From Trichoplax adhaerens (Eukaryota; Placozoa; Uniplacotomia; Trichoplacea; Trichoplacidae), in assembly GCF_000150275.1 (NCBI RefSeq), contig NW_002060943.1, positions 11,532,878 through 11,596,877 of the forward strand: a stretch of 64,000 bases of DNA, in the 5' to 3' direction. Below the pieces are notes generated by a model, which had not been told where the DNA came from, made no database searches, and saw only the letters and a list, made by a program, of their open reading frames with translations. Shown in pieces: positions 51,090 through 64,000 of the stretch. The position numbers were made by a program, and so were the translations under genes. Numbering within the stretch: position 1 is the first letter of the stretch; every line of letters begins with the position of its first letter.

Positions 51090-54000
51090 TTAAGTTAACT
51101 CTCAAAGAGGTTATAGCTACTACTGTAGTAGCTCAAGACGTATGTTTAGGCTTTATAAAGATGAAATCACCATAGTAACAACCTTATTTAATGCTAATGA
51201 AGGACTTATGCTAATTGATTTCTTAATTTACTTTATCCACAGGTGACTACTATTCTATTCTACTATACATGTTATTGTGCACAACCCACAAATTGTTACT
51301 TAGTCAACTATGATGGTAATAATATTTGGCTTGTATCGATCGATCCGGCTATTGAAACAATCCTCTAATGATGTTAAAATAATAAAAAGCTCATATCTTT
51401 TAAGAAAATTATATTTTTACTAACTTAATTTATTGTAAAAATGAAATTTATTATTCAAGTAAAATTCTATTAAAGGCCGCAAGCTATCGATAGCTTTAAA
51501 GATTTCTTGGAATTCAAGGAGATAGGGAGATATTTTACAATTCTTAAAATGAATCGTTTATGATATTAAATTCCTTAGATATCAGTCCCAAATGATTAAC
51601 GCAAAATAAAAGAATATTCGATTTTATTTATTACAACAAGTAATATTATCAGGTACTTTCGTACCATGTGAGCCGCAATACAGTTAACATCACCATAAAG
51701 GTTAAATTACAGTCAGTACAGTTTAGTCTCGATAAAATGACCCCTTTTATCTTAATACTGGATAGATGAAGAATTTAATAAATACGGGGATTATTGGTTT
51801 CATTGTAATCCAATATTTATAGTAGAAAAGCACTGAATTTCAAATAGCAATTAAAAACGCAATTATCCTAGCAGAACGTCATAAAAGTAACTAAGGTACC
51901 CATAACAAATTGTATTTATTATAGTAGCGTCGACACGTAATACAGTATACGGAAAAACAGAGAAAAATCTATCAATATTGGTTGTGAATGTTAACATGAT
52001 GCAACGGTAGTCTAATACTGTATTTCATATTACATATATTATTTGGAATCTTTGATTGAATATGAATTTAGTAAATTTCTTATACTTGTTATATATTACT
52101 ATCCGTTGTGAGCATTGTTATTATTTAGTGTATTGATCATTCATAATGTAATAGGTAGCATTCACATATGGTAAGGTCTGTGGCAAAATAAGAGATTAAT
52201 AAACAATTACTAGACATATGTTTACTTCATAATTAAGCTTGTTTTGCATCTAATAATATGTAATCAGTATTTGCATCTCAGGATATGATAACTAGTTTAC
52301 CGTCATGACTTACAAGTATTGAAATCCATCTAATGTCTCGTTATAGGCCCCGTACGATAATAGTATAATAATGAGTAACGAGATTTTTTGGTTGTCTTCA
52401 GTAGTATGAAAATATAAACACTAAATTATTTATAAATTATAATCAAGAGAATCGATACGGTATGCAAAGATCAAACGATAGATTTAACAAATCTTACAGT
52501 ACCCAACTTTAGATATAATGTGAAATATAAAGCCATCATATATAAATTTTGCCCTAATTCCAATCGAAGTAATATAATATCAATTTTCATGAATAATTTT
52601 TCAGCAACTGACGAATAACGATTTTATCTTTATCACATTTTCGATTACCAGGTCTCCATTTGATATTTTATCACTATGACTAATTGAATTCTATTAAAAG
52701 TTGCTATGGAAATACAAATTCTGGCGTAATAGCAGACAATTTTGGTACTTTACAGCATAAGCGCATATATGCATTGTGTTTTGCTCTGTAGCATAAATTA
52801 TGAGAAAATCGCAAAAGTTTTCTACTAATGTTCTGTTATTGATTGAAGACGATCTCAGCTTTAAACTCGAGTGCTGAGGGCTCTACTGGACGCATTTAGC
52901 CTTCTTGATTTGCCATGATATATTTGCAACAGAATTATGCAAGCTTATTGAATTAAGTTTAATTACATGAAAGTTTTCAGATATTCTGAATGATAAATTT
53001 TTAACACCAAAGTAATCGATAGTACACAAAGTATACAGTCAATACAGATGATTACTTCTATAGGTATAACACATTAATAAGAGTTAGTATTGAACCATGT
53101 TTTGGTCCGTAATTTATCACCACATATCATGCATGTATATGCTCGTATATCTATATACGATGGACAATCATTTCTTGCTTACAAATACTAAGATTAAAAT
53201 CACTGAAGCCAAGTTCGATCTCTGTAGTTGAGATATTAGCATAATTATAATTACTATTTTAAAAATTGCAAAGATGAAGCTTTACCTTTATTATTATCGA
53301 TAAATTGTCTTATAATTTCAATAACGAAAAAAAGTACAAAAAATATTACACGCTGTTTTTGTTATTAATTTTTTTCGTAAATAATTGAATATTTATAAGA
53401 TTTAGTGTTAAGATGCTTCTGTAAAGTGGCAACTAACAGATTTAATTTATTTTGATAGCTTCGCTAGCTACTATAATCCTGCAATACAGTCTTATGGAAT
53501 TTTGAGTTAGAAAATACGTTAAAAAATAGAGCTGGATCTGTAGCAGGTAAACTATGGGGATGCATCTCTATTTACCAAAGATCTACTACAATTCTGTGTT
53601 GGTCTAGAGTTGTGTAATTTGTATTTTGGTAACCTTTTCGTAAAATGCTATACCAGGAAGGACGTATGTCTAAATACAATACATCTTGAAGGGCCATCAC
53701 GAATTTGCCTTTATAGAACCAGTTATATCAATGTAATAGATTTATTTAATGTGATATGATATGGGTGTTATTCATCACTATCTATGTTCTATATTACTAC
53801 GCTAATACATTACAGATGAGCTGAATGATGGCAATCTATTCTACAACAACATATCTAATTTAGTGTGAAGTCTTTAGATTTAGTAGGAAATTTTCACTCT
53901 TCTAATTTCTGGTTCTAAATTAGCTTAGTAGTTTACTGCAGCTATCGTATGTGGAACTTTAAAAGGCTCATTAACCGTTTAGCGTACTGTATACTTGCTT

Positions 54001-55276
54001 GGATTGATGATTTCCGTATACACATGTATATGAATTACTTTATATGAAGATAGACTAACACACACACAACTTGGCACGTGTAATGATGATTATTTCTATA
54101 ATGATGATATATGATTTAACCCTCCAAGTTTCAATTAATGCTAATGACTTGATAGCTGTATTTAAAATAATATGTACTGCGTAACATTTCCAACTTAAAG
54201 AAAGATTTTACCATCATTATAAACTTTTTATTTATTATAAAGCATCATGATTATCTGGCAGTGAATAATTTAGTCAAAATATTCAAAATATTTCTTTGGA
54301 AAAGCTGATATAGCTGGGCGCTATCATATCATGACAGAATAAATCTTTTACTGCCCATTAGCACTTGTACGTACAGCTTAAAAATGCATAATGTAGTTGT
54401 CAGGAAAATAAACTGTAGTTAAAAAAGAAGGTTTAGAAGTGCAATATGCTTCTACGGTATAACGTAGATAGCAGCAGTACCGGTAGTGAATGCGGATATT
54501 TAAGTTAGAATCGAAAATTAAAAAAAAATAATGATATGACTGAGTATTCATGCAATAAATGAAAATCTATATGTTATGTTACACATCGTTAAAAAAGGCA
54601 TACCGCAAGAATAGTAAACTATGGATTAGAAAATTATAAAAGCACAATGAACTTCTTTAGGATAAAGTCGATGCATGCCGTAGATGAAATCGCAGCAAAT
54701 AATTATTTTACACGCTATCGTATATATCGTGCTGTGTTTATATTTATATGCATGCATATGACAACGCATTACCATGGTCTTAATATGTCGTTATATTATA
54801 CAGATACATTGCTTATACTAATACTTGATTCGCTATCGAAGGTTTATCAAGGGATATACACAGAAGAATATTACTGGACCTATACAGTACAGGAATTTGT
54901 GACAAGTGAAATTCTATTATAATTTTATAAATTTATGAATTTATGAAACTTTTAGTAATCCGCCTAGGTCGCAATTTTCTATACGGAATTAATAAGCTTC
55001 AGTGACCTAAACTGAAGTTTACTGAATAATTATCCGGACTTTATATAGGTCTATTACAAAATATAGTCATTGTATGAGTTGAGCAGCCAGAATATTAAAT
55101 AAGTATATTTTGCATATTAGTAATAGAGAAAAAATTATTAATAAATATTCCAAATTTCATAATTAACTTATGTCAAACTTTACCGTAGTGAGGCGGCGGA
55201 TATTGGATTAAGAATTTTAGATATTCATTTACTTATGATTACGTTATGATTTTGGATATTACTATGCACACCAATA

Positions 55277-55965
55277 TATTCGTTATTCTACTGTATGATT
55301 CTATAATTAATATACGGTTACATTGCGCTCATAGACGGCATTCCTCAAAATGATGTTACTTCCCAATTCATAAAAAAAACAGCGAGTACTGTCAGAGTAG
55401 AAGTAATCAGCTTTTACGCATAAGTTCTATATTTTTACGTTGACTATTTAGCCAATCTCTTGTCTCCCATATTAGTCAAGACTACTTAACTTTAGTCGTT
55501 TTTATAGTGATATACAATGCTATGTAATTCATCCGCTATTCTACTATACCATCTTATATTAATTAATTAATATACAATGCACTTATAGAAAACAGTTGTA
55601 GAAATAGTTAGCCTTCATGCATAAATTCTACATTTTTACGTTGACTATTTAGTACATCTCTAGTCTTCTATGTTGGCCAAGACTACTTAACTTTAATCGT
55701 TTCAATACAATGCTGTGTCATCTATTTGCTATTCTACTTTACAATCCTATAATTAACATACATTGCACATATAGATGGCTTTCCTTCAAATGACATTTCT
55801 CAATTAATTAATAAGGATGGCATGTGATTGCTGTCAGATTAGAAGTAATCAGCTTTCACGCATAAGTTCTATATTTTTACTCTGACTTTCTAGTCTATCA
55901 GACTCAATCTCTTGTCTTTCATGTTAGTTAAGATTACTTACCTTCAGTTATACACAACACTGTGA
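55277..55965. repeat. diverged tandem repeat, about 3 copies of 200-240 bases
   Basis: The unit tagaagtaatcagctttyacg, cataagttctatatttttac, then a gactatttag-like segment, ctcttgtct and gactacttaacttt begins at 55398, 55599 and 55840. Spacings are about 201 and 241 bases. A partial unit precedes the first (attctactgtatgattctataattaatatac, near 55277). Copies are well diverged, and no coding frame spans them. Confidence 0.75.
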
Positions 55966-56725
55966 TGGTATGTATTCACAAGATATATAATGCTATCTAT
56001 CATCATAACACCGTGAAATACTCTATACCGTTAACCAGGCAACAGGGTTGTGTTTGTTTGTGTATCAGGAATTCTGACTGAATCATTCTTACTATATTCT
56101 AACATTTTTCGTATGTTTCTATAAGTAAATGAATGATTGTCTAGTCCGCTAATTATGTCCAGTACTACTTAAAAATTTAATTAGAATATACAGTATATGT
56201 ATAATATATGATGCAACAGACGTACGGTATGCGTGGACTGGCAATAAAACAGTACGGTACTGGAGTATCGATAACGTTTACTTCACAGTTGCGATAGCAA
56301 ACAACATTAGAAAAGAAAGAAATCTTTAATCTACTTGCAGCGCCATTCTAGATCCGATATTTATCACGGAATATCATAGGGAAGATTTTACCATCCGAAG
56401 AAAATAAGCTACAAAGTGGTTAGAAAGTTAAAATATTATTCAATGGAACAGTTGATTATAGTTATGATAATCTAGATAGCGTGAAGGTAAAATAAGTAAA
56501 AACATTAACGGCGGTAAATTATCGGTGTTCATAGATAAGTCATAAGTCATTTTCTCGGTGTTCTCTAGCAATATCTATAGTACTATCCTATCTAAATGAC
56601 AACCCAATGTGATCACTTTTTAATGACGCTGTACGAATTTTTTTGTAATAGTAAAATTGAGAATCTAATATCCATGTACACTACTGATGTTGGGATAAAT
56701 TGTGTTAAACTAGTGAAAATAAAGA

Positions 56726-56952
56726 AGAATAGAAAAGCAACGGATTAATGGTGAAATCGAAAAATTTTTGCGAAAAGAGGAGAAAAAATTGATTGGGCCA
56801 AGTTAAACTGAAACAAGCGGTATGTATATCGTGCAGAAAGTACCAGTATTTATAGTTATGATATCGTTAATCAGTGTCCAGCTCCACGAAGAAAGGTTCT
56901 TACTTCTATGGGATCGACAGTAATAGCAAAACTCGATGAGAGTAAACAGTAG
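56726..56952 (+). pseudogene. possible remnant of a heterotrimeric G-protein alpha gene
   Basis: Frame 56726-56806 reads RIEKQRINGEIEKFLRKEEK, close to the G-alpha N-terminal helix (RIN.EIE..LR.DK style of Gq). A second open piece, 56867-56952, reads YDIVNQCPAPRRKV...STVIA, resembling the switch II block DVGGQRSERRKW..VI. Both end at stops, and the P-loop and middle of the protein are missing between them. It could be a decayed partial retrocopy or coincidence. Confidence 0.3.
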
Positions 56953-57700
56953 AACTTACAAAGTAGCAAAGAAAATGAATTATCGGTTTTATCCGTAGAC
57001 AATTGTACTGTCATCAGACATGAGTGAAATAGTACAGTACTTTGATATCTTTATATTGTGATCGTCCAAATATTTTCATTTCCATTCCTATAGTATTAAA
57101 TCATTGAAAAGAAAACTCAGCCTATTCCCATTCTATACTACGGCGATACTGGACGACATCAGTAATACGATGCCGTAATAACAAAACGACAAGCCCAAAG
57201 TACTTTTTTTTTTAAATACCTTTTACTTGCTTAACTTACTAACAATAATAAAGTATTGATTGAAAAATTTATTAATTATTTACCCTCTCTGTAATAGGCT
57301 AAACCATAAATAACACATAAAATATACAAGATACATCAAGCAATTATTTATTATTATTAACAGTGAATACGCATTTTTAATAAACTTCTCAATAAAGTTA
57401 AAACGATCGATGGTGCAGCGATTTGGCTTACATTCATTTTATTAACGATCTTCTATTAAACGTGAATGATGTACCGCTATAATTAAATTAAAATTGATCC
57501 ATTATTCATCCAAAAGTGATTAAGAACTCGAAGTCGATCGTATTTGATAGACATAGGAAGCTGGTTTTCAAACAGGATAGAAAATAGCTCATCCCTAATC
57601 TACTTGAAGTAAAGGCGATAAAGAATTTATAAAAGTTATAGAATCCTGTTTAGTTCGCCCATGCTATCTTGATATATTTTAAATTGAATGTTGAAGAGTG

Positions 57701-60700
57701 ATGGCGACAACTCTCGCAATTCGTGGAGAATATGCTCCTCTAATTAATGATTATAAAGCGGAATTCTTTTGGCGACGTTTTGTAAGGACAATTTTAGGTG
57801 GACCGAATGTTTATCTTCATTTTAAAGCACCACGATATATTTATTTCTTTCAAATTTTATTATTATTTGTACCCTGGATACTTGGTGGCATTTTTACAAT
57901 CTTTGTTGAACTTATTCCATCCTCTATTAACATACCATCATTGTATTATGCTATAATCTACGGAGGCATTATTACCGCTTATAGTTTTATATTACACTAC
58001 ATATCTTACATATTTAGCCGAAAAGTAAACGTAATTGGCTCTTTCAATCAAAATGTTCATTCCGAAGAGTTAGAAATGGAATTTACTTCATGCTGTAATC
58101 CATCTACTTGGTATTTCATCTTTGGTAATAAAAAGCATATTTATAATATAATATTGCATCCAATATGTGCTGGAGGTTTATGTGCCCTTATTTATTATTA
58201 TCTTCTACCATCGAATATTATTACCTTATTTTCGGCGTCATCAGCGTGGGTTCCTATTTATACCATGGGTTGGATTTCATTATCCATTGCTCAATACTCA
58301 CTAATTGTAACTTGCCCACCAGAGCCAGCAGTTTATCGTACATCACAAGTAGAAGAACTTGAACCGTATCGAAGACCATTCTATCTCGCCGCAATTGCGA
58401 TTTTTAGTTTAGCGACTAGGTATTGTTATACAGAGTACACTGAATTTCTAATTTAAATGCTTAAACTTTTACATTGTGTAGAACTTTTATTTAATTTGTT
58501 GATATTATTTTTATTTGAGTTCTAATCAGTTCGTCACTGCATTTCTTCAATCAGTCGAACAAAATTTAATATAATACAAAACTGCAATGGTGCTAAAAAT
58601 GTCACATTATACAGAACTATAATGCTTCCGATATGATAGTTTTAAAAAGATCTAGTATATCCTCTTAATATGATGATTGAATTGACATTATTTCATAATT
58701 TTTAAATCAGTCTACTCCAATGAATACAAAAATAATACGAATCCTGCTTTGATTTATTATTTCTTCCTTTATTCTATATTCACAAGTTACAACATTTTCT
58801 CATTAAGGTCTTCAATATTCGCATTAATTCAAATTTCTTAGTTAAGAGTACATATTAAAGTTGGAGCTGATCTAAGATAGAAAGTTACGATATCCTAGTC
58901 AGCAGAAACCAACTATTTTGCTGGCTATTTTACCGTATTGGAAGACAGAAACCGTATAATGTAACGTGCGTAAGTAACATTTTTTGGTACTCCGGAACGC
59001 ACCTGTGAATGGTATAGCATACGGTTACAAATGTACGGCACAGTTAAAATGATCAGTAAAATAGTTATTCTCTACATTTTTGGCCATGAACAGTCATTGC
59101 TAGCTCCTTTCTTTCTTTCTTTAGTTTAATGTTTCACTCGAAAATTGTGTAATACCAAATTGGGTCAGATTTAACGCACAATTAAGGAAAACAATTTTAT
59201 CAACTTACCATCATAGTATGGAATAAGTGATTTCGAGTCAAACTACGTAATGATGGTCTAGTGAAAATTTTACTAAATATACATTATTCTTGGAAATAGT
59301 AAGTATAAATGATATAACTATCCTTTTGTAGCTAGAAAATGTTAAGTAGTACAATGTGGATCGCCTATCAAACCTGAATCTTCCATAAAACAGTAAAAAT
59401 ACAACCTATAAAGCAAAATTAAGTTGATATTTTCTATTGTTTATAAATTTTACAATGGTTCTGTATTGTGATTAAAACGTGAAGAGGTAGGGCCATTTTC
59501 TTCTAAAGATACACAGTATTAATCGAGGATTTAATACAAGAGTTAAAAAATTGCTGTACTCAAAGCAAAGCACTATTTTAAAAAATCCATTATTTTATCT
59601 TTATCTTCAATAATAAAATAAGAATATAATTATTTTCTTCATCAATTGTTTAGTAAATATTCATAAACGTCGTTGCTTCCTTACAGTGATTTTTCAAGTT
59701 CCTCATACAATCACATAACTACAGTGTAGTAGCATAGTTGTTTTTTATGATTTTTTTATGTGTCCAATATTGCTATTAAACCACGGTATAACATAAAGAT
59801 CAGTCGTGTTTTTCTTTCCAATCGTTATTAATATGTTTTTTATTGTGCAGTATACTACATATAACATGATATGCATTTCTTACGTCAATAAGATTGCTAA
59901 AGAAATAGTAATTAATATTCGTAATTGATATTTTTATAGTACAAATCCGAGCTTCGCACTGGTTCGAACAGTCTTATACATAGTCTGCTGTTGCTTACCT
60001 TTGTTATGGTCGTTGGGTATTTTGTCGCCATTGGATGCTTTACTACCGTGGTTAGGAGAACAATTATTAATTATCATGTATGGTGGATCTCCTATGGCTA
60101 ACGATATTAGGTATGAAAAATACTGTATACGCCTATTATTTAGCATTCATTGCTATTCTCTTATTACGGTCAAATTTTCAGCGACAAAGGATAATTTAAC
60201 CTAACACTAACGCAAACTATTGACTTAGAATAGAGAGCTGTAGCATATCTCCTATAGTCGGATTTTTGACTGAATTTTAGAATAATTCTACAGTAGTACG
60301 TATAATCAATACTGCAGATTTAGCTTTGTAAAAGACAGGAATATGCAATTTAATGAATTACAAAAATTATAAACAATATGATAATGCTTTAAATTATCTA
60401 ATAAAAGTAATATCATTTCATCAATTACACATCGCGGTTATGCTGGTATGATAGGAATTGTTAAAGTATAGGCCTGACGTTAACGTCATCACATAGATTT
60501 GGGTTATAGTACATGAATCAATACATTTTCCCGAATGCTAATATTGGCGATAATCTTTCAATATGTCATAATTGTCTGAGAAGTATTAGTGACAAAGATA
60601 AATCTATTATCGAAAAGGGAATTTTCTGTACAATAAACAATTAAAGATGTAATTAATACCATATATTAATTTATCTCTAGGTTATTGATACAAGTTGTCT

Positions 60701-63700
60701 TTGCTACCTGCATCTTCTTACCAACATGCTTTATTTCGGCGCCAATCTTTACCATTATTTATTCTGCTTGCTTTGGATATCTGTTGAGCATTGATCTATG
60801 CGGGTTAGCTCTTCCATTTTACTCTAAAATAAGAAAGAAAACCAAGCATAATCCGCTGAAATCACCGCTAATTTCATGTCAGTCCTCTAGCGTTTCCACA
60901 ATGGGATGGAAGCTGGGGACAGCTGATTATATTATTCACGTCGTCATGTTAGTTCTTGTTACTAGCATCGCAACGGCTACATCAATAATATCCATAAATT
61001 CTATCATCACTGCGGCTACAAAAACCATAATTAATTCTGTATTAATGTATACTTTAATTGCCTTATTAATACTGATTAAAATAACCGGAGACCTTCAAGG
61101 CGTTTATTTATTTTGGGGTTTACTGCCAAATCCATTTTATCCTCGCTCAGCGGATACTAAAGAAAAATTTCTGAAAAGAAAGAAACAAATGAAATTTTTG
61201 GGCATACTCTATCGTGTCCTTTTACTTATAGGTATAAAATACTGCAGGATGGCATTAATATTTGACTATTACTGCCAAGGAGATGAAACTTTGAATGAAA
61301 ACTATTGCTAACACAAAACTGAAATATTTTAACTTTCAAAATTAATTTCTAATTTGTTATAGTTGCTCCGCTTCTAATGCTCGCATACCTTGGTTTAAAT
61401 TTGAATGTAACCGCCGGAACAAATACTCTATCATTATTTGTGTTTGGCTTAGGAACTGTTCGAGCTACACGATGGGTAAGATCTTTAAACAGCGATAGCA
61501 GTTGTTGTAGCTGAATTAATTTGATTTTTACTATTGCTATACTTTATTTATCTTTCGCCATTGTTACATTTACTGACAATTCAGCTTGGACTTGGTATAC
61601 TTCATTTACAGTAATGCAATCTATCTGATTAAAATGTAATTTATGTTATGTATCAATAATTATTCCATTTAGGACATTGTATAAAGGTCTGACTTATTGC
61701 AATACTCGTATCAATAAATAATCACCTAAATTTTTGTTACTTTCAGGTTTGGCAAAGTACTATACATGCCCTGTTCGAAATGTCAGTTGTCTTTCTCATT
61801 ACACTAATTTTACCAAGTAACAGCACGTGGATTAATTTTGGTCTAGGTTTACAACTTTTCATCGTAGCCGTAGCTCGAAATCGATTGCAACTTCTAGTAG
61901 GTAATCTGTATATGGCGACATTACTAAGCGTAACAAGTTACACCATTAAAAAGCAAAGAGCAAGATGGACGGTCCCGTTGTTGGTTGTACTTCTTCTTAC
62001 CCTACCCATTTCTGTAGCCATGATTTTATTAGCATCAACGCTATCAGCACCATTATTACCACTTTTTACCGCCCCAATATTCTTAGTAGGATTTCCACGT
62101 CCAAGGCGTATTTGGCCCAACGGTGATAACGATGCAGCATCTCGATGCCAGGATGCAGTCTACTATCAGCAATTATTGCCCGTATTATCATCTGCTTTAA
62201 GTAAGATGATAGGTAATGGTGTACTAAGAGAACCTTCTCCAGGTTCACAGTATCTTTTACGTTTTCAAGACAGACTAATATGGGTAGTTGTCCTGGAACG
62301 TGGCTATGGCTATTGCAATCTTAATATTAAAGGCTTAGAGATGCAGGAAACGTCATGTCATACAGTTGAAGCTGCTAGAATTGATGATATTTTCCAGCTA
62401 ACATTTGAACGAGGAGAACGAGGACAGTTCTGCCAATTGAATCGTTACTTTTTTAACATATTGCAACCTGTCGATGCTACATACCTTAAAACCTATTCAG
62501 ATGCACGTAGCGTCTTGACTGGTATTCTTGACTCACCGGATAATATCAAACTATTGACATCATCATTTGCAAATACTTTAATTTGGACTCTTGGGCAGCA
62601 TTTAATCATTCCTCATTTGCGCCAGATATTATGCAAAAGTGATCCCAATGCAAAACAAAAACAAAATAAATCAAGCCTTGATCAGCCGGCGATACCGAAA
62701 GCTGAAGTAAGAAACCAACGAAATAGTATTGAAAAGGATACTGTGTCTACCATTCCTGCACCTGGTAGTAGAATGCTAATTAAGCGTAATAAAGATGAGG
62801 AAGACTACGGCAAGGAGAGGCACGACCGCTCATCAGTTGCTTCAGAAGTTTTACACGATAGATCAAGGAAGAAATCAGTTAGTGATAGTATCTGGTCCGC
62901 AGATGATCACGATTCATTATTTGGAAGTGATGATGATGCTAGAGAACGTAGTAATGGATTAGCTTCGCAACGTAAGAGCAAAGGCGCAGCGTTTCCGAGA
63001 GACGATAGTTTCCTCTCTGCAGCTAATTCAGTTGTTAACCATGGCGATGAAGACAACTTTATTTTTGGTAGCCCTGCAGTCGACGTAAATAAAAAGAGAG
63101 CTAGTAAGGGTACAACCGGTGCTGAAGGTGATAGTATCTTCTCCATGCCTAATTCTGTTAGAACAGACAGTCAATGTGATCAAGATCAAATTATTTATGC
63201 TGGACCTGCGGTAGATATTAATTGTAAGAAACAGTCTATACCGACAATGAATTATAGCAGTTTATCGGGTTATGCCTTGAAAGAGGAACCGTTATCTCTA
63301 ACTGAAAGTTGCGATATGGATCATAATTTTAGTCGTGTTAATTTACTTTACTTAAGTAAGAAGTATAATATTGAGTTACCACCAAGATGGAATGATTTAC
63401 CTATTGACGCAGATTTCTTAGACGACTTAATTAAGCGTTATTTCCGTCAAGATTGGTTTCAACACGTACTAAATCGTTTAGCGGAATCAAGCGATGACGA
63501 TAAGGAAAGGGAAAAAATTAAAGCTTTGGCTACAGATCAAGAGGCCGTTCGGATCTTCGCTGAAATTATTATGTTATGCTACGCTGCGGTTGACGTCTTT
63601 GGAGTTCCAGGCGGTAATGCTGAAGTTGCTAGTATCGAACATATTTATCGATCCTATCAGGGAAATATTTCCCCATCATCGCAACTCAGTTGGTTATCGG

Positions 63701-63740
63701 AAAACAAGGCCTTACAAAATGCTATCATTTCCGCTTACAG
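57701..63740 (+). CDS. PCNX4: Pecanex-like protein 4, 3' end beyond window
   Basis: Multipass membrane protein of the pecanex family; its molecular function is poorly known. The ATG at 57701 (GTG just before is not a start) begins the conserved PLINDYKAEFFWRRF, then LGGPNVY. Exons join in phase: 57701-58419, 59940-60110 (LPLLWSLGILSPLDALLPWL), 60681-61231 (NPFYP), 61363-61475 and 61747-63740. Repeated hydrophobic segments fill the first ~550 residues. The pecanex core follows: PLLPLFTAPIFLVGFPRPR, then LLRFQDRLIWVVVLERGYGY, NIKGLEMQETSCHT and YSDARSVLTGILDS. A Ser/Asp-rich insert spans 62.65-63.3 kb, and a conserved late block FRQDWFQHVLNRL follows. The donor at 63741 matches the family at AYR|. 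Remaining ~130 residues should lie mostly beyond the window; the junction to 63.8 kb is unclear. Confidence 0.92.
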
Positions 63741-64000
63741 GTATTACTTTATACTCATATTTTATATCGGACCATACTAAAAATCGGGTAGATGCATCAG
63801 TTTATCATTTCCTGTAAAACGTTACAATTCAATGTCATAAAGCTTTCTTACGAAGATGCATCCGATGATAGCACCTCTAGTTATTTCAATTTCATCCATT
63901 CTTTATGCTTATCGGTGTACTTCGGAATTTGATCGTCATAAAGCACGAATTTTGTATGGATAAAACTTATACTGAACCCGAATTTTTTAATTTTATGTCT
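63741..64000 (+). other. PCNX4: PCNX4 intron and possible next exon at window edge
   Basis: Coding-like similarity to the family reappears at about 63822-63875 (FNVIKLSYEDAS) and, in another frame, about 63910-63950 (SEFDRHKARIL). No AG acceptor gives the needed phase for the first block, and the two blocks are not in one frame. The region may hold an exon with an odd acceptor, a sequence error, or a chance match. Confidence 0.35.

Larger units (their letters stand above)
51090..57700. other. gene-poor region upstream of PCNX4
   Basis: About 6.6 kb between divergent genes with no complete gene. The longest frame (54647-54922 plus, 91 codons) has no recognisable domain. It holds a diverged tandem repeat (55277-55965), a possible G-alpha remnant (56726-56952) and one GTAC pentamer site near 57030-57042. 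Confidence 0.6.

Noticed and set aside
54647-54922. 91-codon plus-strand frame
   Set aside because: No family resemblance; residues skewed to Tyr, Ile and Leu as expected from AT-rich DNA. It cannot be excluded as a lineage-specific gene.
62907-63146. 79-codon minus-strand frame
   Set aside because: Antisense of the PCNX4 Ser/Asp-rich insert.
1-64000. tRNA, rRNA or snRNA genes
   Set aside because: A read-through for B-box-like GGTTCGANNCC with plausible stems and for rRNA-like GC-rich blocks found none I could support; a covariance-model scan would be decisive.

Overview
This window comes from a strongly AT-rich, intron-rich animal nuclear genome. The gene set is metazoan: a FoxG-type forkhead factor, Mediator subunit MED17, the BRCC36-complex subunit BABAM2, RalGAP-alpha and a pecanex-4 protein. 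Most introns are a few tens to a few hundred bases long, exons join with GT..AG sites in phases that fit the vertebrate proteins, and a short TTAGGG-like tract is present. Together this best suggests an early-branching animal, and my first guess is a placozoan such as Trichoplax; the species is an inference. There are no bacterial operons, CRISPR arrays or rRNA, and I recognised no tRNA.

Layout. 1-951 holds the 3' part of a FoxG-like gene cut by the left edge. 952-9200 has no recognised gene. At 9209-9911 lies a relic of a second, related Fox gene: its forkhead half is decayed, but its C-terminal half is still open. Two hairpins follow. 12012-24345 (minus) is a many-exon RALGAPA orthologue. 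25473-26432 (plus) is a single-exon TATDN1. 27250-27996 (minus) is the two-exon COA4. 28870-32129 (minus) is the mitochondrial DEAD-box helicase DDX28. 32878-36608 (plus) is BABAM2. 37091-41085 (minus) is GDPGP1. 41800-46779 (plus) is MED17. 48240-51089 (minus) encodes two tandem muconolactone-isomerase-like domains, a family known mainly from bacteria. 51090-57700 is a gene-poor stretch with a diverged tandem repeat and a possible G-alpha relic. 57701-63740 (plus) is PCNX4, running off the right edge.

The genes do not form one pathway. They are mostly housekeeping genes: small-GTPase control, nuclease, cytochrome oxidase assembly, mitoribosome assembly, ubiquitin/DNA-repair signalling, nucleotide-sugar clean-up and transcription. 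Three pairs are head-to-head (RALGAPA/TATDN1, DDX28/BABAM2, GDPGP1/MED17), and each shared upstream region carries dense clusters of the self-complementary TACTG/CAGTA pentamer (GTAC every five bases). The gene-poor flanks largely lack these clusters. The most notable items are this promoter-associated pentamer signature, the tandem isomerase gene with introns, the half-preserved Fox paralogue with neighbouring hairpins, a duplicated splice donor in MED17 intron 1, and an interstitial telomere-like tract inside a divergent promoter.
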